Source: Polaromonas sp. (GTDB lineage: Bacteria; Pseudomonadota; Gammaproteobacteria; Burkholderiales; Burkholderiaceae_C). From it: a DNA stretch of 64,000 nucleotides. The stretch is from the NCBI RefSeq assembly GCF_029945685.1, contig NZ_JAQSDA010000006.1, forward strand, positions 186,001-250,000, given 5' to 3'. Below the pieces are notes generated by a model, which saw only the letters and a list, made by a program, of their open reading frames with translations, searched no databases and was not told the DNA's origin. Position numbers and translations under genes: made by a program. Position 1 is the stretch's first letter. Every line of letters starts with the position of its first letter. Shown here piece after piece: positions 1 through 7,875 of this stretch.

Positions 1-576
1 CAGCGGGCCGCGCATCGTCGCGGCCGGATTGAGCGCCGCCCACTTGCGCGTGGCCACCGCGATCTCGGCCAGGTGCTCGGAGGTGGTGCCGTATTCGTGC
101 ATGTGGCGCTTCGCCGCCATCGCATAGCCGCCCACCGGCGTGGGCATGCCCCAAGGCGTCTCGTACTGCATGGTCAGCACGGCAGGACGCCCGGCGAGGT
201 TGCGGCTCATCTCGCTCTTTTGCAGGCTGCCGTAGGTAATCAAGGCCACCTCGCAGCGGCCGGCCTCGATGGCAGTGGCGGCATGCGCCACGTGCGCCTC
301 GAAGGCCGAGCCGCCGATGTTGGTGCCGTCCACGAAGCGCGGGGTGATGCCCAGATACTCCGACAGCGTCACGGTCGGCAACTGGCCCGGACCGGGCACG
401 CCCCACAGGCCGGCGGTCAGCAGGCCATCGACTTCGCGCATGGCAATGCCTGCGTCCTTGAGCGCGTCACGGGCGACCAGCGCCTGGGCCTGCAGGACCG
501 ACATGGGCGCAAGGACCTTGCCGTCCTTCAGTGGCAGGTCGGCAACGCCGACGATCACAGCTTCTCGTTTTGTCAT
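1..576 (-). CDS. SCP2-type thiolase-like protein (partial, C-terminus beyond left edge)
   Basis: Only about 192 N-terminal residues are visible; the frame is open to base 1. It begins MTKREAVIVGVADLPL and has the N-terminal fold of the SCP2/acetyl-CoA acetyltransferase group (GRCEVALITYGS, then YAMAAKRHMHEYG). Where a true thiolase has its nucleophilic Cys the protein reads NIGGSAFEAH, without Cys, like the paralogue at 28951. It may therefore be a thiolase-fold aldolase or accessory protein rather than a classical 3-ketoacyl-CoA thiolase. The ATG start has AGGAG 10 nt upstream. It is the last visible gene of the minus-strand block, downstream of the AliA-like ligase and a strong stem-loop. 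Substrate unknown. Confidence 0.8.
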   Translation of the reverse strand, partial: MTKREAVIVGVADLPLKDGKVLAPMSVLQAQALVARDALKDAGIAMREVDGLLTAGLWGVPGPGQLPTVTLSEYLGITPRFVDGTNIGGSAFEAHVAHAATAIEAGRCEVALITYGSLQKSEMSRNLAGRPAVLTMQYETPWGMPTPVGGYAMAAKRHMHEYGTTSEHLAEIAVATRKWAALNPAATMRGPL

Positions 577-603
577 ATTTAGAAATCTCCTGGTGTTAAA
601 TAT

Positions 604-641
604 CCCGGGCCCGTGCGGTCTGTACTAACCACGGGCCCGGG
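604..641. other. Perfect 12-bp stem-loop between ligase and thiolase-like gene
   Basis: CCCGGGCCCGTG (604-615) is exactly complementary to CACGGGCCCGGG (630-641), leaving a 14-nt loop. It starts just after the ligase stop codon (647) and ends 28 nt before the next start codon (576) in the direction of transcription. There is no U-run after the stem, only ATATTTAA, so it is not a textbook intrinsic terminator. It may act as a partial terminator, an mRNA-stabilising hairpin or a processing site between the two genes. Confidence 0.6.
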
Positions 642-646
642 TTGGG

Positions 647-2296
647 TCAATCGGCCTTGTTTTCATCACGTGCCATCTCGCGCAAGCGGAACTTCTGGAT
701 CTTTCCGCTGGGTGTGCGCGGCAAGTCGTCCAAGATGTTCAACGTTTCCGGCCAGTACTGCTTCGTCATGCCCTGCTCTTCAAGAAAGTGCTTCATCTGG
801 TCGAGCGTGAGCCCGTGGCCAGGCTTGAGCGTGACATATGCCACAGCGCGCTCACCCAGACGCGCATCGGGCACGCCGACCACGGCGGTCGCCTGGATGG
901 CCGGATGGCGGTGCAACATCTGCTCGACCTCGACTACCGGGACGTTTTCGCCGCCGCGGATGATGATGTCCTTAGCACGGCCGGTGATGCGCACGTAGCC
1001 GTCGGCGTCGATGCGCGCGAGGTCACCAGTCTTGAACCAGCCCTCGCCGTCCATGCCGTACAACGCGGGGCGCTTGAGGTAGCCGACGAAGTTGCTGGGG
1101 CCCTTCGACTGCAGTTCCCCCTCCCCGCCGGTGGCGAGGACATCGCCACCGGCATCGACGACGCGGATCTCCATGCCCGGCATGGGCACGCCGTCGGTGC
1201 CGAAGACCTTGCCCGGCGAATCCCCGATGCGGGTGGTCGTGACCAGCAGGTTTTCCGTCATGCCCCAGCCCGACACGATGTGGGCCTTCAAGCGCTCGGT
1301 GGCGCGCTGCACCAGCGCGCGCGGAATCGGCGCGCCGGCGGAGATAAAGATGTTGAGCGTGGAGATGTCGTACTTGTCGAGCGCGGAATGGTCGGTCAGG
1401 TCGGCCAGGAAGGGCGTGGCCGCCATCATGAAGTGCACGCCCTCGTCCTGGATGCGTTGAAGCGCCACTTCGGCATCCCAGGTGTCTTGCAGCACGATCT
1501 TCGAACCCAACATCAGCGGCAGCTCCATGCCGATGGCAAAGCCGGTCTGGTGCGCCATCGGCGAGGGCATGAAACACACATGCTCGGCGGTCAAGCCGCA
1601 ACGCTTGACGATCTCGACGATGTTCGCGAAATGGGTGTTGGAGGTGTGCAACGCGCCCTTGGGCTCACCGGTGGTGCCGGAGGTGTAAAGCAACTGCAAC
1701 ACCTCGTCGGGGTGCAGGCGGCGCTCGGCCAGCAACCGATCGGCATTGGGCGTTTCCTGCTCCCAGCGGCGCTCGATGAAGTGCTTCTCGAACGACATGT
1801 CGCCTTCGCCGCCGATCGCAAAGATATGCTTTAGCTGCGGCAGCGCCGGCTGAATCTCGCGCAGCATTGCGGCATGGTCAAAACCGCGAAACTCGCGCGG
1901 CACGATCATGACCTTCGATTCGGCCAGGCTGAGCATGAAGGTCAACTCGCGGTGGCGGAAGATCGGCATCACCGGGTTGGTCACCGCGCCGATGCGCAGG
2001 CAGGCCAGGTGCAGTGCCACAAACTGCCACCAGTTTGGCAACTGGTACGACACCACGTCGCCACGCTCCACGCCCAGTGCCGCCAGACCAAGCGCGATGC
2101 GCCTGGACAGGCGCAGCATTTGCCGGTACGACAAGGTGGTCGCCTGCCCGGTCATGCTGTTCAGGTCGGTCACGGCCACTTTGTCGAGGCGGCTGGGCGC
2201 GACTTCGTCCAGAAAATCGAGCAGGGTCTTGTTGTGCCAGTATCCGCCGGCCTTGGCTTGTTGAACCAGTTTGGGGCTCAGTTGAGATTCGATCAT
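647..2296 (-). CDS. aliA: AMP-forming acyl-CoA ligase, cyclohexanecarboxylate-CoA ligase (AliA) type
   Basis: Activates a carboxylic acid to its CoA thioester through an acyl-adenylate. The 549 residues carry an intact P-loop (YTSGTTGEPKGA, residues about 204-215), WGMTEN, the hinge region TGRAKDIIIRGGENV, and the catalytic lysine motif LPRTPSGKIQK (Lys near 532). The N-terminal stretch SYQLPNWWQFVALHLACLRI is characteristic of ligases annotated as cyclohexanecarboxylate-CoA ligase, which fits the BadH/BadI-like genes at 42674-44319. Downstream (in transcription) is a thiolase-like gene, upstream a MaoC protein. The exact acid is inferred only; another alicyclic or branched acid is possible. 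Confidence 0.8.
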   Translation of the reverse strand: MIESQLSPKLVQQAKAGGYWHNKTLLDFLDEVAPSRLDKVAVTDLNSMTGQATTLSYRQMLRLSRRIALGLAALGVERGDVVSYQLPNWWQFVALHLACLRIGAVTNPVMPIFRHRELTFMLSLAESKVMIVPREFRGFDHAAMLREIQPALPQLKHIFAIGGEGDMSFEKHFIERRWEQETPNADRLLAERRLHPDEVLQLLYTSGTTGEPKGALHTSNTHFANIVEIVKRCGLTAEHVCFMPSPMAHQTGFAIGMELPLMLGSKIVLQDTWDAEVALQRIQDEGVHFMMAATPFLADLTDHSALDKYDISTLNIFISAGAPIPRALVQRATERLKAHIVSGWGMTENLLVTTTRIGDSPGKVFGTDGVPMPGMEIRVVDAGGDVLATGGEGELQSKGPSNFVGYLKRPALYGMDGEGWFKTGDLARIDADGYVRITGRAKDIIIRGGENVPVVEVEQMLHRHPAIQATAVVGVPDARLGERAVAYVTLKPGHGLTLDQMKHFLEEQGMTKQYWPETLNILDDLPRTPSGKIQKFRLREMARDENKAD

Positions 2297-2409
2297 GTTG
2301 TCTAGTCGTTGTATTGAAATGGAATGAACTTAGCCGTGCCGGATGGCTTGCGACCGGGTCTGGGATCAGCGTGCGCCCCTGTCGCGCCCGCGAACTTGGA
2401 CCATCAGGG

Positions 2410-2895
2410 TCACCGGGTACCGACCTCCTTGGGCAAAAAAGTAATGGTTTCAGTGAAGTCAACAATAGTCTCGCCACGCTGATTGATAACCAAGTGTTGC
2501 AACTCCATCAGGGTATAGCCGCGCGAGGTCGTGGGGAGCAGTCGGGCCTCCCCTTCGACATGAATGGTGTCGCCCGGAAACAGCGCACCGCGCAGGCGCG
2601 CCTGTACGCCAGTCATACCGCCGAACGGGCCAACCTCGCGCCCTTCTAGCACCTGCTTGATGATGCCGGACACATAGGTCGCCAGCAGCCCCATACCGAG
2701 CGAGATCACCATCGGGCCGGGCGCAAAGCGGCTGCGATGCGATCCGGTCATGTTCTCTCGGATGTACTCCATGTCGATAAAAAATGGTTCATGCAAGCCG
2801 ACCACATTGACGAAGGTGACGATATCGGTTTCGGTGATGGTGCGTCGGTGCGTCTTGAAATGATGCGACTTGGCGCTGTCGGTCAGGTTGGCCAT
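2410..2895 (-). CDS. MaoC-like hotdog dehydratase
   Basis: A 161-residue single-hotdog protein. It has the MaoC features TETDIVTFVNVVGLHEPFFID near the N-terminus, SRFAPGPMVISLGMGLL in the central helix and GALFPGDTIHVEGEARLL in the following strand. The family hydrates or dehydrates enoyl-CoA thioesters, but the usual Asp/His pair (DxNPxH) is not obvious: the corresponding stretch reads GLHEPFFID. Catalysis is therefore uncertain. It is co-oriented with the AliA-like ligase 113 nt downstream and diverges from the SDR at 3024. The ATG start has no strong ribosome-binding site. Confidence 0.75.
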   Translation of the reverse strand: MANLTDSAKSHHFKTHRRTITETDIVTFVNVVGLHEPFFIDMEYIRENMTGSHRSRFAPGPMVISLGMGLLATYVSGIIKQVLEGREVGPFGGMTGVQARLRGALFPGDTIHVEGEARLLPTTSRGYTLMELQHLVINQRGETIVDFTETITFLPKEVGTR

Positions 2896-3023
2896 TTTGA
2901 AGTCCGGTGATTGATGGGTGGTGATGGATGAAAGTGGTTCTCTGCGGGCAATCCCTCTATCGGCCTGGCCCGCTGTTTTGGCACAATCAGGTTTTTATGT
3001 CGTCTAGCGCAGGAGAACAGCGG

Positions 3024-3833
3024 ATGAACCCAGCACCCTTGCCTGGCGGTCAACTTCAAGGCCAGATCGCCCTCGTCACCGGTGCCACGGCCTTCATCGG
3101 TCGTGCCATTGCGCTGGAGTTGGCGCGGCGCGGCGCGCACGTGATCGTCAACGGCCGCAATCCCGAAGCCGGACAGGCGGTGATCAACGAGATCGCTGCG
3201 AACGGCTACAGCGCCACGTTTGAACAAGCCGACCTGACCAATAGCGACGCGGTTCGTGCCATGGTGGATCGAGTTGCCGAGCGCCACGGTCGCCTTGACA
3301 TCCTGGTGGCCAGCGGCGCAGGTGCCAGTGCCGATTCGCCGTCCTTTCGCCTTTTCAAGGAAATGAGCGACGGCGACTTCGACAACTACATCCGCGCCCA
3401 CTGGCTCACCCGCGCGTTTGCGATCCAGGCGGCCGCCCGCGTCATGGCACTGCACGGCCGCGGCAAGATCGTCGCGGTGGGTACCGACGCGGGCCGCGTG
3501 GCCACGGTCGGCGAATCCTTCATTGGCGGCGCCACAGGCGGCATGATGCAAATGTGCCGCGTGCTGGCACGTGAGCTGGGGCGCGACGGCATTCGCGTCA
3601 ACTCGGTGGCGATGAGCTACATCTGGGATGCCGAGCCGCGCTGGGGTCCGGGCTCGCCAGCGCTCGAAGGCGGCCATGGCACGGGCATGATCGAGAACCT
3701 GCGCAAGCGCATGCTGTTTCCAGTACATTGCCAGGACATCGCCAAAGCGGCGGCGTTCTTTGCCGGACCGGAGTCCGATGCCATCACCGGCCAGACGCTC
3801 AGCGTCAATGGCGGTTTGAGCACACCGGGCTGA
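3024..3833 (+). CDS. Divergent SDR-family protein lacking the catalytic Tyr/Lys
   Basis: A Rossmann-fold SDR of 269 residues. I chose ATG 3024 because AGGAGA lies 7 nt upstream; the frame is open further upstream but without such a site. The nucleotide loop reads TGATAFIGRAIA instead of TGxxxGIG. The region that normally holds YxxxK reads SFIGGATGGMMQ, so neither Tyr nor Lys is present. The C-terminus (GQTLSVNGGLSTPG) is normal for SDRs. It is the only plus-strand gene within a 22-kb minus-strand block and converges on the gene ending at 3842 with 8 nt between. It may be a non-oxidoreductase or use other residues. Confidence 0.8.
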   Translation: MNPAPLPGGQLQGQIALVTGATAFIGRAIALELARRGAHVIVNGRNPEAGQAVINEIAANGYSATFEQADLTNSDAVRAMVDRVAERHGRLDILVASGAGASADSPSFRLFKEMSDGDFDNYIRAHWLTRAFAIQAAARVMALHGRGKIVAVGTDAGRVATVGESFIGGATGGMMQMCRVLARELGRDGIRVNSVAMSYIWDAEPRWGPGSPALEGGHGTGMIENLRKRMLFPVHCQDIAKAAAFFAGPESDAITGQTLSVNGGLSTPG

Positions 3834-3841
3834 CATGGCCA

Positions 3842-5359
3842 TCAGGCCCCGCCGTGCGCGGCCTTGACGGCCGCGCGGTCAATGCTATCGGCACTCCCCA
3901 AGGGGAGTGCCGATACAAACACCACATGCTTGGGTTTCTTGTAGCGTGCGATGCGACCGCCCACGAACTCGATCAATTCTTCAGCACTCAGCGTGTGCCC
4001 AGCCTTCAGCACGCAGATGGCCTTGACCGCCTCGCCCCACTGAACGTCGGGCACCCCGATGACCACCACCTGCGCCAGCGCCGGGTGCTCCAGAATGGCC
4101 CGCTCGACTTCAGCCGGATAGACGTTCTCGCCGCCCGGCTTGATCAACTCCTTGGCCGGTGAACGCCCGCTGTACCAGAGGTAGCCCTCGGCATCGATGC
4201 GCCCCATGTCGCCCGTGTGGTGCCAGCCGTTGCGCAGCGTGAAGGCGTTGTCTGCTTCGCAGCGCCAGTAGCCCTGGAACACCATCGGCCCCCGCACCAC
4301 GATCTCGCCGGTGGCGCCTGTGGGCAGCGGGCGGTCCAGCTCGTCCACCACCGCGACCGTGTTCAGCGCGGTGGGACGCCCGGCGCTGCCGGGGCACTCG
4401 TCGAACGGCGCCAGACTGACCGAGCCCGAGGTCTCGGTCTGGCCGTAGGCACTCCAGAAGGTCGCATGGGGACAGGTAATGCGCAATCGCGCGATGGTGT
4501 CGGGCACATCAATCCCCGACACCACACGCAGCCTGGCCAGTGCAGAGCCTTGGACTGCGGCGGCGTCCAGCAGGGCGCCCAGCATCGGCGGGAAGGTGCC
4601 GATCAGGCTGCCCCCGTCCTCGTCGATATGTTTGACCAGGCTCGCCGGATCGAAACGTGTCAGCAGCAGCGTCGCGCCGCCCGCCTGCTGCGTGGCTAGC
4701 AGGAAGCCGATGGCGGCCACGTGAAACAGCGGCAAGACGCCCAGATTGACATCTGCCGTGGTCAATTGCCAGGCCAGTTGCGTCTGCAGGCTGGCGGCGA
4801 TCAGGCCGCGGTGCGAGAGCAGCGCGCCGCGCGGCCGCCCGCCCACGGCGGCGGTGTGGATGATGACAAGCCCCTCATCGTCATTCAGATCGGCGGGCGG
4901 CACGGTGCGATCGAGATACAGGGCTCTGACCGGCTGCCACGGCGCCTGCGCCGCGCCCGGCGCCGTCCCCAGCGTGTAGCGCTGCATGCCGTCCAGCCCT
5001 TGCTGCGGGAGTAGCGCCTTGAATTCATCGGCCACGATCAATACCCTGGGGGCCACGTCCTCGATGACGTAGGCGACCTCCTCGGCCGACAGCCGCCAGT
5101 TGATCGGCACCACGATCGCGCCCAGATGGGCGACGGCACCGAACAGGTCGACGTATTCCAGGCAGTTCGGTGCCAGGATCGCCAGCCGGTCGCCCCGGCC
5201 CACGCCCGCATCGGCCAGACCGGCGGCCAGGCGCGCCGTGCGTTCGGCGTACTGGGCATGCGTGACCCGCTGATCGCCGAACACCAGGGCGGTGTTCGGG
5301 CCGTGCAGCCCGGCGTTGCGGTGGATGAGATCGTGCAAGGTGAAAGATCGCAAACTCAT
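3842..5359 (-). CDS. AMP-binding acyl-CoA ligase homologue with degenerate P-loop and lysine motif
   Basis: 505 residues with the full acyl-CoA ligase fold (NWRLSAEEVAYVIED, YGQTETSG, TGDMGRIDAEGYLWYSGR, GGENVYPAEVE). Two core motifs are abnormal. The A3 loop is HTAAVGGRPRGALLSH instead of YTSGTTGxPKG (residues about 168-183). The A10 motif that should supply the adenylating Lys (PRTxxGK) reads LPLGSADSIDR (about 485-495), so that Lys is missing. The A10 change coincides with a perfect 30-bp palindrome. The gene may encode an inactive or partial-reaction ligase, for example thioesterification only. GAGGAG precedes the ATG; the upstream hydrolase gene ends in a hexamer repeat. Confidence 0.8.
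   Translation of the reverse strand: MSLRSFTLHDLIHRNAGLHGPNTALVFGDQRVTHAQYAERTARLAAGLADAGVGRGDRLAILAPNCLEYVDLFGAVAHLGAIVVPINWRLSAEEVAYVIEDVAPRVLIVADEFKALLPQQGLDGMQRYTLGTAPGAAQAPWQPVRALYLDRTVPPADLNDDEGLVIIHTAAVGGRPRGALLSHRGLIAASLQTQLAWQLTTADVNLGVLPLFHVAAIGFLLATQQAGGATLLLTRFDPASLVKHIDEDGGSLIGTFPPMLGALLDAAAVQGSALARLRVVSGIDVPDTIARLRITCPHATFWSAYGQTETSGSVSLAPFDECPGSAGRPTALNTVAVVDELDRPLPTGATGEIVVRGPMVFQGYWRCEADNAFTLRNGWHHTGDMGRIDAEGYLWYSGRSPAKELIKPGGENVYPAEVERAILEHPALAQVVVIGVPDVQWGEAVKAICVLKAGHTLSAEELIEFVGGRIARYKKPKHVVFVSALPLGSADSIDRAAVKAAHGGA
3886..3915. repeat. Perfect 30-bp inverted repeat inside the degenerate ligase gene
   Basis: TATCGGCACTCCCC (3886-3899), a 2-bp centre AA, then GGGGAGTGCCGATA (3902-3915): 14-bp arms without a mismatch. 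It lies wholly inside the coding sequence, covering residues about 482-491, exactly where the ligase family has its catalytic-lysine motif. The reading frame stays intact. The gene end is convergent with the SDR ending at 3833, so the hairpin could also affect transcription end formation, but there is no adjacent U-run. Confidence 0.85.
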
Positions 5360-5371
5360 TGCATGCTCCTC

Positions 5372-5410
5372 GTTCAGGTTCAGGTTCAGGTTCAGGTTCA
5401 GATTCAGATT
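5372..5410. repeat. Hexanucleotide tandem repeat between two minus-strand genes
   Basis: Five exact copies of GTTCAG (5372-5401), then ATTCAG and a partial ATT (5402-5410). On the coding strand this is CTGAAC repeated. It contains the stop codon of the alpha/beta hydrolase (5404-5406) and leads directly to the GAGGAG ribosome-binding site of the next gene. Copy-number change by slippage would alter the distance between the stop and that site, and would not change the frame. Confidence 0.9.
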
Positions 5411-6270
5411 CCGCTCGCCGGAGCCTTTGCCGGCGGCATCACTTCATGCAGAAAGTCCGCCACGCTGGCGACAAAGGCATCGTTGGCATCACCGGCAATC
5501 ATGTGGCCGGCGCCCTTCAGATCGACAAAGCGCGCCCGCGGCAAGGTTTGCACCAGGGCACGCGCATCTTCTTCGCTGATGACGTCGCTGCGCTGGCCGC
5601 GCAGCAGCAGGGTGGGCGCCTGCAGACCGCGCAAGGCGCGCTCGTAGCCGTCCGCGTCGCGCCGGTGGTTGTGGTTGGCCTCGCTCATCAGTAGCGGATC
5701 CCAATGCCAGACCCAGCGGCCTTGCGCATTGAGGCGCAGGTTTTTCTTCAGGCCCTCGATCGGTCCTTCCATTGGCCGCCCACGGTAGTCAGCGATGTGT
5801 TGCGCGGCTTCTTCGAGCGACGCAAAGCCATCGGGCCGCGCCCGCATGAAGCGCACGATGCGCTCGACACCGGCTTCTTCCATGCGCGGCGCGATGTCCA
5901 CCAGCACCAGCGCGTTGATCGGCGGCGCATGTGGGCGCCCGATGGCGGCCATGCTGGTCAAGCCCCCCAGGGAGGCGCCGACCACCGCCAGCGGCGTTCC
6001 CAGCTCGCGCCAGATGCGGCACATGGTGTCGGCCAGCGTCTCGATGCGGTAGTCGCCATCCGTGGCCCAGGCGCTATCGCCATGCCCCGGCAGGTCCAGC
6101 GCAACGGTGTACCAGCCGGCATCGCCCAGCACTTGCCCGGCCTTGCCCCAGGCATGGCGGGTTTGTCCGCCACCGTGCAGCAGCAGCACCGTGGGCGCGC
6201 CGACCGGGCCGTAGACATCGGCCACCAGGGGGCCGCCCGCGAAGCCGGCAAATTCCCGGCGCGTCGTCAT
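5404..6270 (-). CDS. Alpha/beta hydrolase
   Basis: 288 residues with a typical alpha/beta-hydrolase layout: oxyanion region LLLHGGGQTRHAWG (about 28-41), nucleophile elbow VGASLGG (Ser near 98), and a C-terminal catalytic His in KGAGHMIAGD. Such proteins in ring-degradation clusters hydrolyse C-C bonds, esters, lactones or CoA thioesters; the sequence alone does not decide which. The start codon overlaps the stop of the transglutaminase-like gene by 4 nt (ATGA), so the two are translationally coupled. Its stop lies inside the CTGAAC tandem repeat. Confidence 0.85.
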   Translation of the reverse strand: MTTRREFAGFAGGPLVADVYGPVGAPTVLLLHGGGQTRHAWGKAGQVLGDAGWYTVALDLPGHGDSAWATDGDYRIETLADTMCRIWRELGTPLAVVGASLGGLTSMAAIGRPHAPPINALVLVDIAPRMEEAGVERIVRFMRARPDGFASLEEAAQHIADYRGRPMEGPIEGLKKNLRLNAQGRWVWHWDPLLMSEANHNHRRDADGYERALRGLQAPTLLLRGQRSDVISEEDARALVQTLPRARFVDLKGAGHMIAGDANDAFVASVADFLHEVMPPAKAPASGI

Positions 6271-6977
6271 GATGGCTTACCCACCTCTTGCGCGAAGTCG
6301 GCACCGCTACCGGCCACCTGACCCCAGTCGGCGAAGCTCTTGTAGTGCTCGCGCCACGTGGCCAGCAGTTCCTCGCGCGGCAGATCGGCGTAGACACCAC
6401 GGTCATGCACATACTCCATGTGACGGCGGCCACTGACATCGAATTCATGGAAGACAGAATCGGCGCTGCCGTCGAACTCCAACGGACGGATACCGGCCTT
6501 CTCGCACAAGGAGCGGTTGAAGGCGGGTGTAGCCTTGAGCCATTGACCGTCAACCCACAGCTCGGTATAGCCGTGAAAGACGAACAAGTCGGTGCCCATC
6601 ATGTCGTACAGCCGCTTGCTGGTCAGGTGGTTGCGAACATCGGCATAGCCCAGCCGTGCCGGCACGCCCAGGGCGCGGGCCGCCGCCGCCAGCAACGCCG
6701 CCTTGGGCACGCAAAAGCCGCGCCCGGCCTCGATCACGTGGCTGCCCTTCAATCCCTCGACTCTTGTGTCAAAGTAATAGGGATCGTAGAGAAACTCGTC
6801 GCGCACGGCGTAATAGAGCTTGACCGCGATCTCGCGCGGCGTCATCGCGGGGTCGGCCACCCGGCGCGCGAACGCGATCACAGCCGGGTGGTCGCTGTCC
6901 ACGTAGCGGCCGGGCGCGAGATAAGCCGACGGATCGTTCGAATTTGTGGTTTTCATAGTCACATCCATGTCATTCAT
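6267..6977 (-). CDS. Transglutaminase-like (papain-fold) protein
   Basis: 236 residues. The transglutaminase-like core is visible: the helix with the nucleophilic Cys, GRGFCVPKAALLAAAARALG (about 86-105), and the His strand FHGYTELWVDGQW (about 134-146). The third position, usually Asp in a DPT-like motif, reads KATPAFN. Bacterial members act as proteases, amidases or acyltransferases, and the role in a CoA pathway is not known. It is embedded in the operon: its start overlaps the preceding SDR by 8 nt and its stop overlaps the following hydrolase start by 4 nt. AAGGA precedes the ATG. Function should be left open. Confidence 0.8.
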   Translation of the reverse strand: MNDMDVTMKTTNSNDPSAYLAPGRYVDSDHPAVIAFARRVADPAMTPREIAVKLYYAVRDEFLYDPYYFDTRVEGLKGSHVIEAGRGFCVPKAALLAAAARALGVPARLGYADVRNHLTSKRLYDMMGTDLFVFHGYTELWVDGQWLKATPAFNRSLCEKAGIRPLEFDGSADSVFHEFDVSGRRHMEYVHDRGVYADLPREELLATWREHYKSFADWGQVAGSGADFAQEVGKPS

Positions 6978-7860
6978 CCTTGACGCTCAGGCACTTTGGC
7001 GGTTCGGCCAACGCAAAGCCGTTGAAGGGTTTGGACCGATCATGGGCCTCCAATTTCCAGGTCGGGCGGGCATTGGGCACGCCGCCATCGACCCGAATGC
7101 AAGAACCCGTAATGAAAGCCGCCGCCTCGCACAGCAAAAACACAATTGCTGCCGAAATCTCGGCCTCGGTGCCATAGCGTTGCAGCGGCACCTTGGTTTT
7201 CAGACTGCGCAGTTCGGCCTGCATCTCGGGGCTGTAGGTATCAAAGCCGCTGCTGGCGATCCAGCCCGGCGCCACGGCGTTGACGCGCACGCCGGCGCCG
7301 GCCCATTCGCAGGCCGCCGTCTCGGTGAACGACAGCATGCCGGCACGCGCCGCGCCGCTGTGCGCCATGGTCGGCATGCCGCCCCAGATGTCGGCGATGA
7401 TGTTGACAATGGCGCCGCCATGGGACGCCATGGACTGGTTGAAGGCTTCGCGCGCCACCAGAAAGCCGCCGGTGAGGTTGCTGCGCACCACCGCATCCCA
7501 GCCCTTCAGACTGATGTCCTTGACCGGCTGCGGGTACTGGCCACCCGCGTTGTTGACGAGACCATCGATCTTGCCGTGCTGTGCGATCACGTCGGCGATC
7601 ATGGCCTTGACGCCCGCCTCGTCGCGAATGTCGCAAGCGTGGATACTGGCCTGGCCGCCGGCCTGCGTGATTTCAGCTTGCACAGCTTCCAGTTTCTCGA
7701 TGCGGCGACCGACCAGCGCGACGCTGGCCCCAAGGTTGGCCAGCTCGTGCGCGGTGCAGCGGCCGATGCCACTGCCACCACCGGTGACGATAACGGTTTG
7801 ACCTGCAAACAGGCCAGGGCGGAACACGGAACGGTAGGTAGGTTGAGACATGATGGACAT
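6970..7860 (-). CDS. SDR of the 2,4-dienoyl-CoA reductase (DECR)-like subgroup
   Basis: 296 residues; NAD(P) loop VTGGGSGIGR near residue 25 and VNNAGGQYPQP in the middle. The active-site region is MAHSGAARAGMLSFTETA, where Ser and Arg occupy the usual Tyr and Lys positions. This is the pattern of DECR-like SDRs, which act on enoyl- or dienoyl-CoA esters with NADPH. Two close relatives lie at 59416 and 60276. Either of two start codons is possible (7860 or the ATG 9 nt further in); AAAGGAA precedes both. The product probably reduces an unsaturated CoA ester of the pathway. Confidence 0.8.
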   Translation of the reverse strand: MSIMSQPTYRSVFRPGLFAGQTVIVTGGGSGIGRCTAHELANLGASVALVGRRIEKLEAVQAEITQAGGQASIHACDIRDEAGVKAMIADVIAQHGKIDGLVNNAGGQYPQPVKDISLKGWDAVVRSNLTGGFLVAREAFNQSMASHGGAIVNIIADIWGGMPTMAHSGAARAGMLSFTETAACEWAGAGVRVNAVAPGWIASSGFDTYSPEMQAELRSLKTKVPLQRYGTEAEISAAIVFLLCEAAAFITGSCIRVDGGVPNARPTWKLEAHDRSKPFNGFALAEPPKCLSVKDE

Positions 7861-7875
7861 TTCCTTTCTGTGCCC

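Noticed and set aside
788..1834. 348-codon plus-strand open frame opposite the AliA-like ligase
   Set aside because: Antisense shadow; low-complexity composition typical of reversed GC-rich codons.
5372..5410. Possible CRISPR or iteron array
   Set aside because: The unit is only 6 bp with no spacers; it is a simple tandem repeat.
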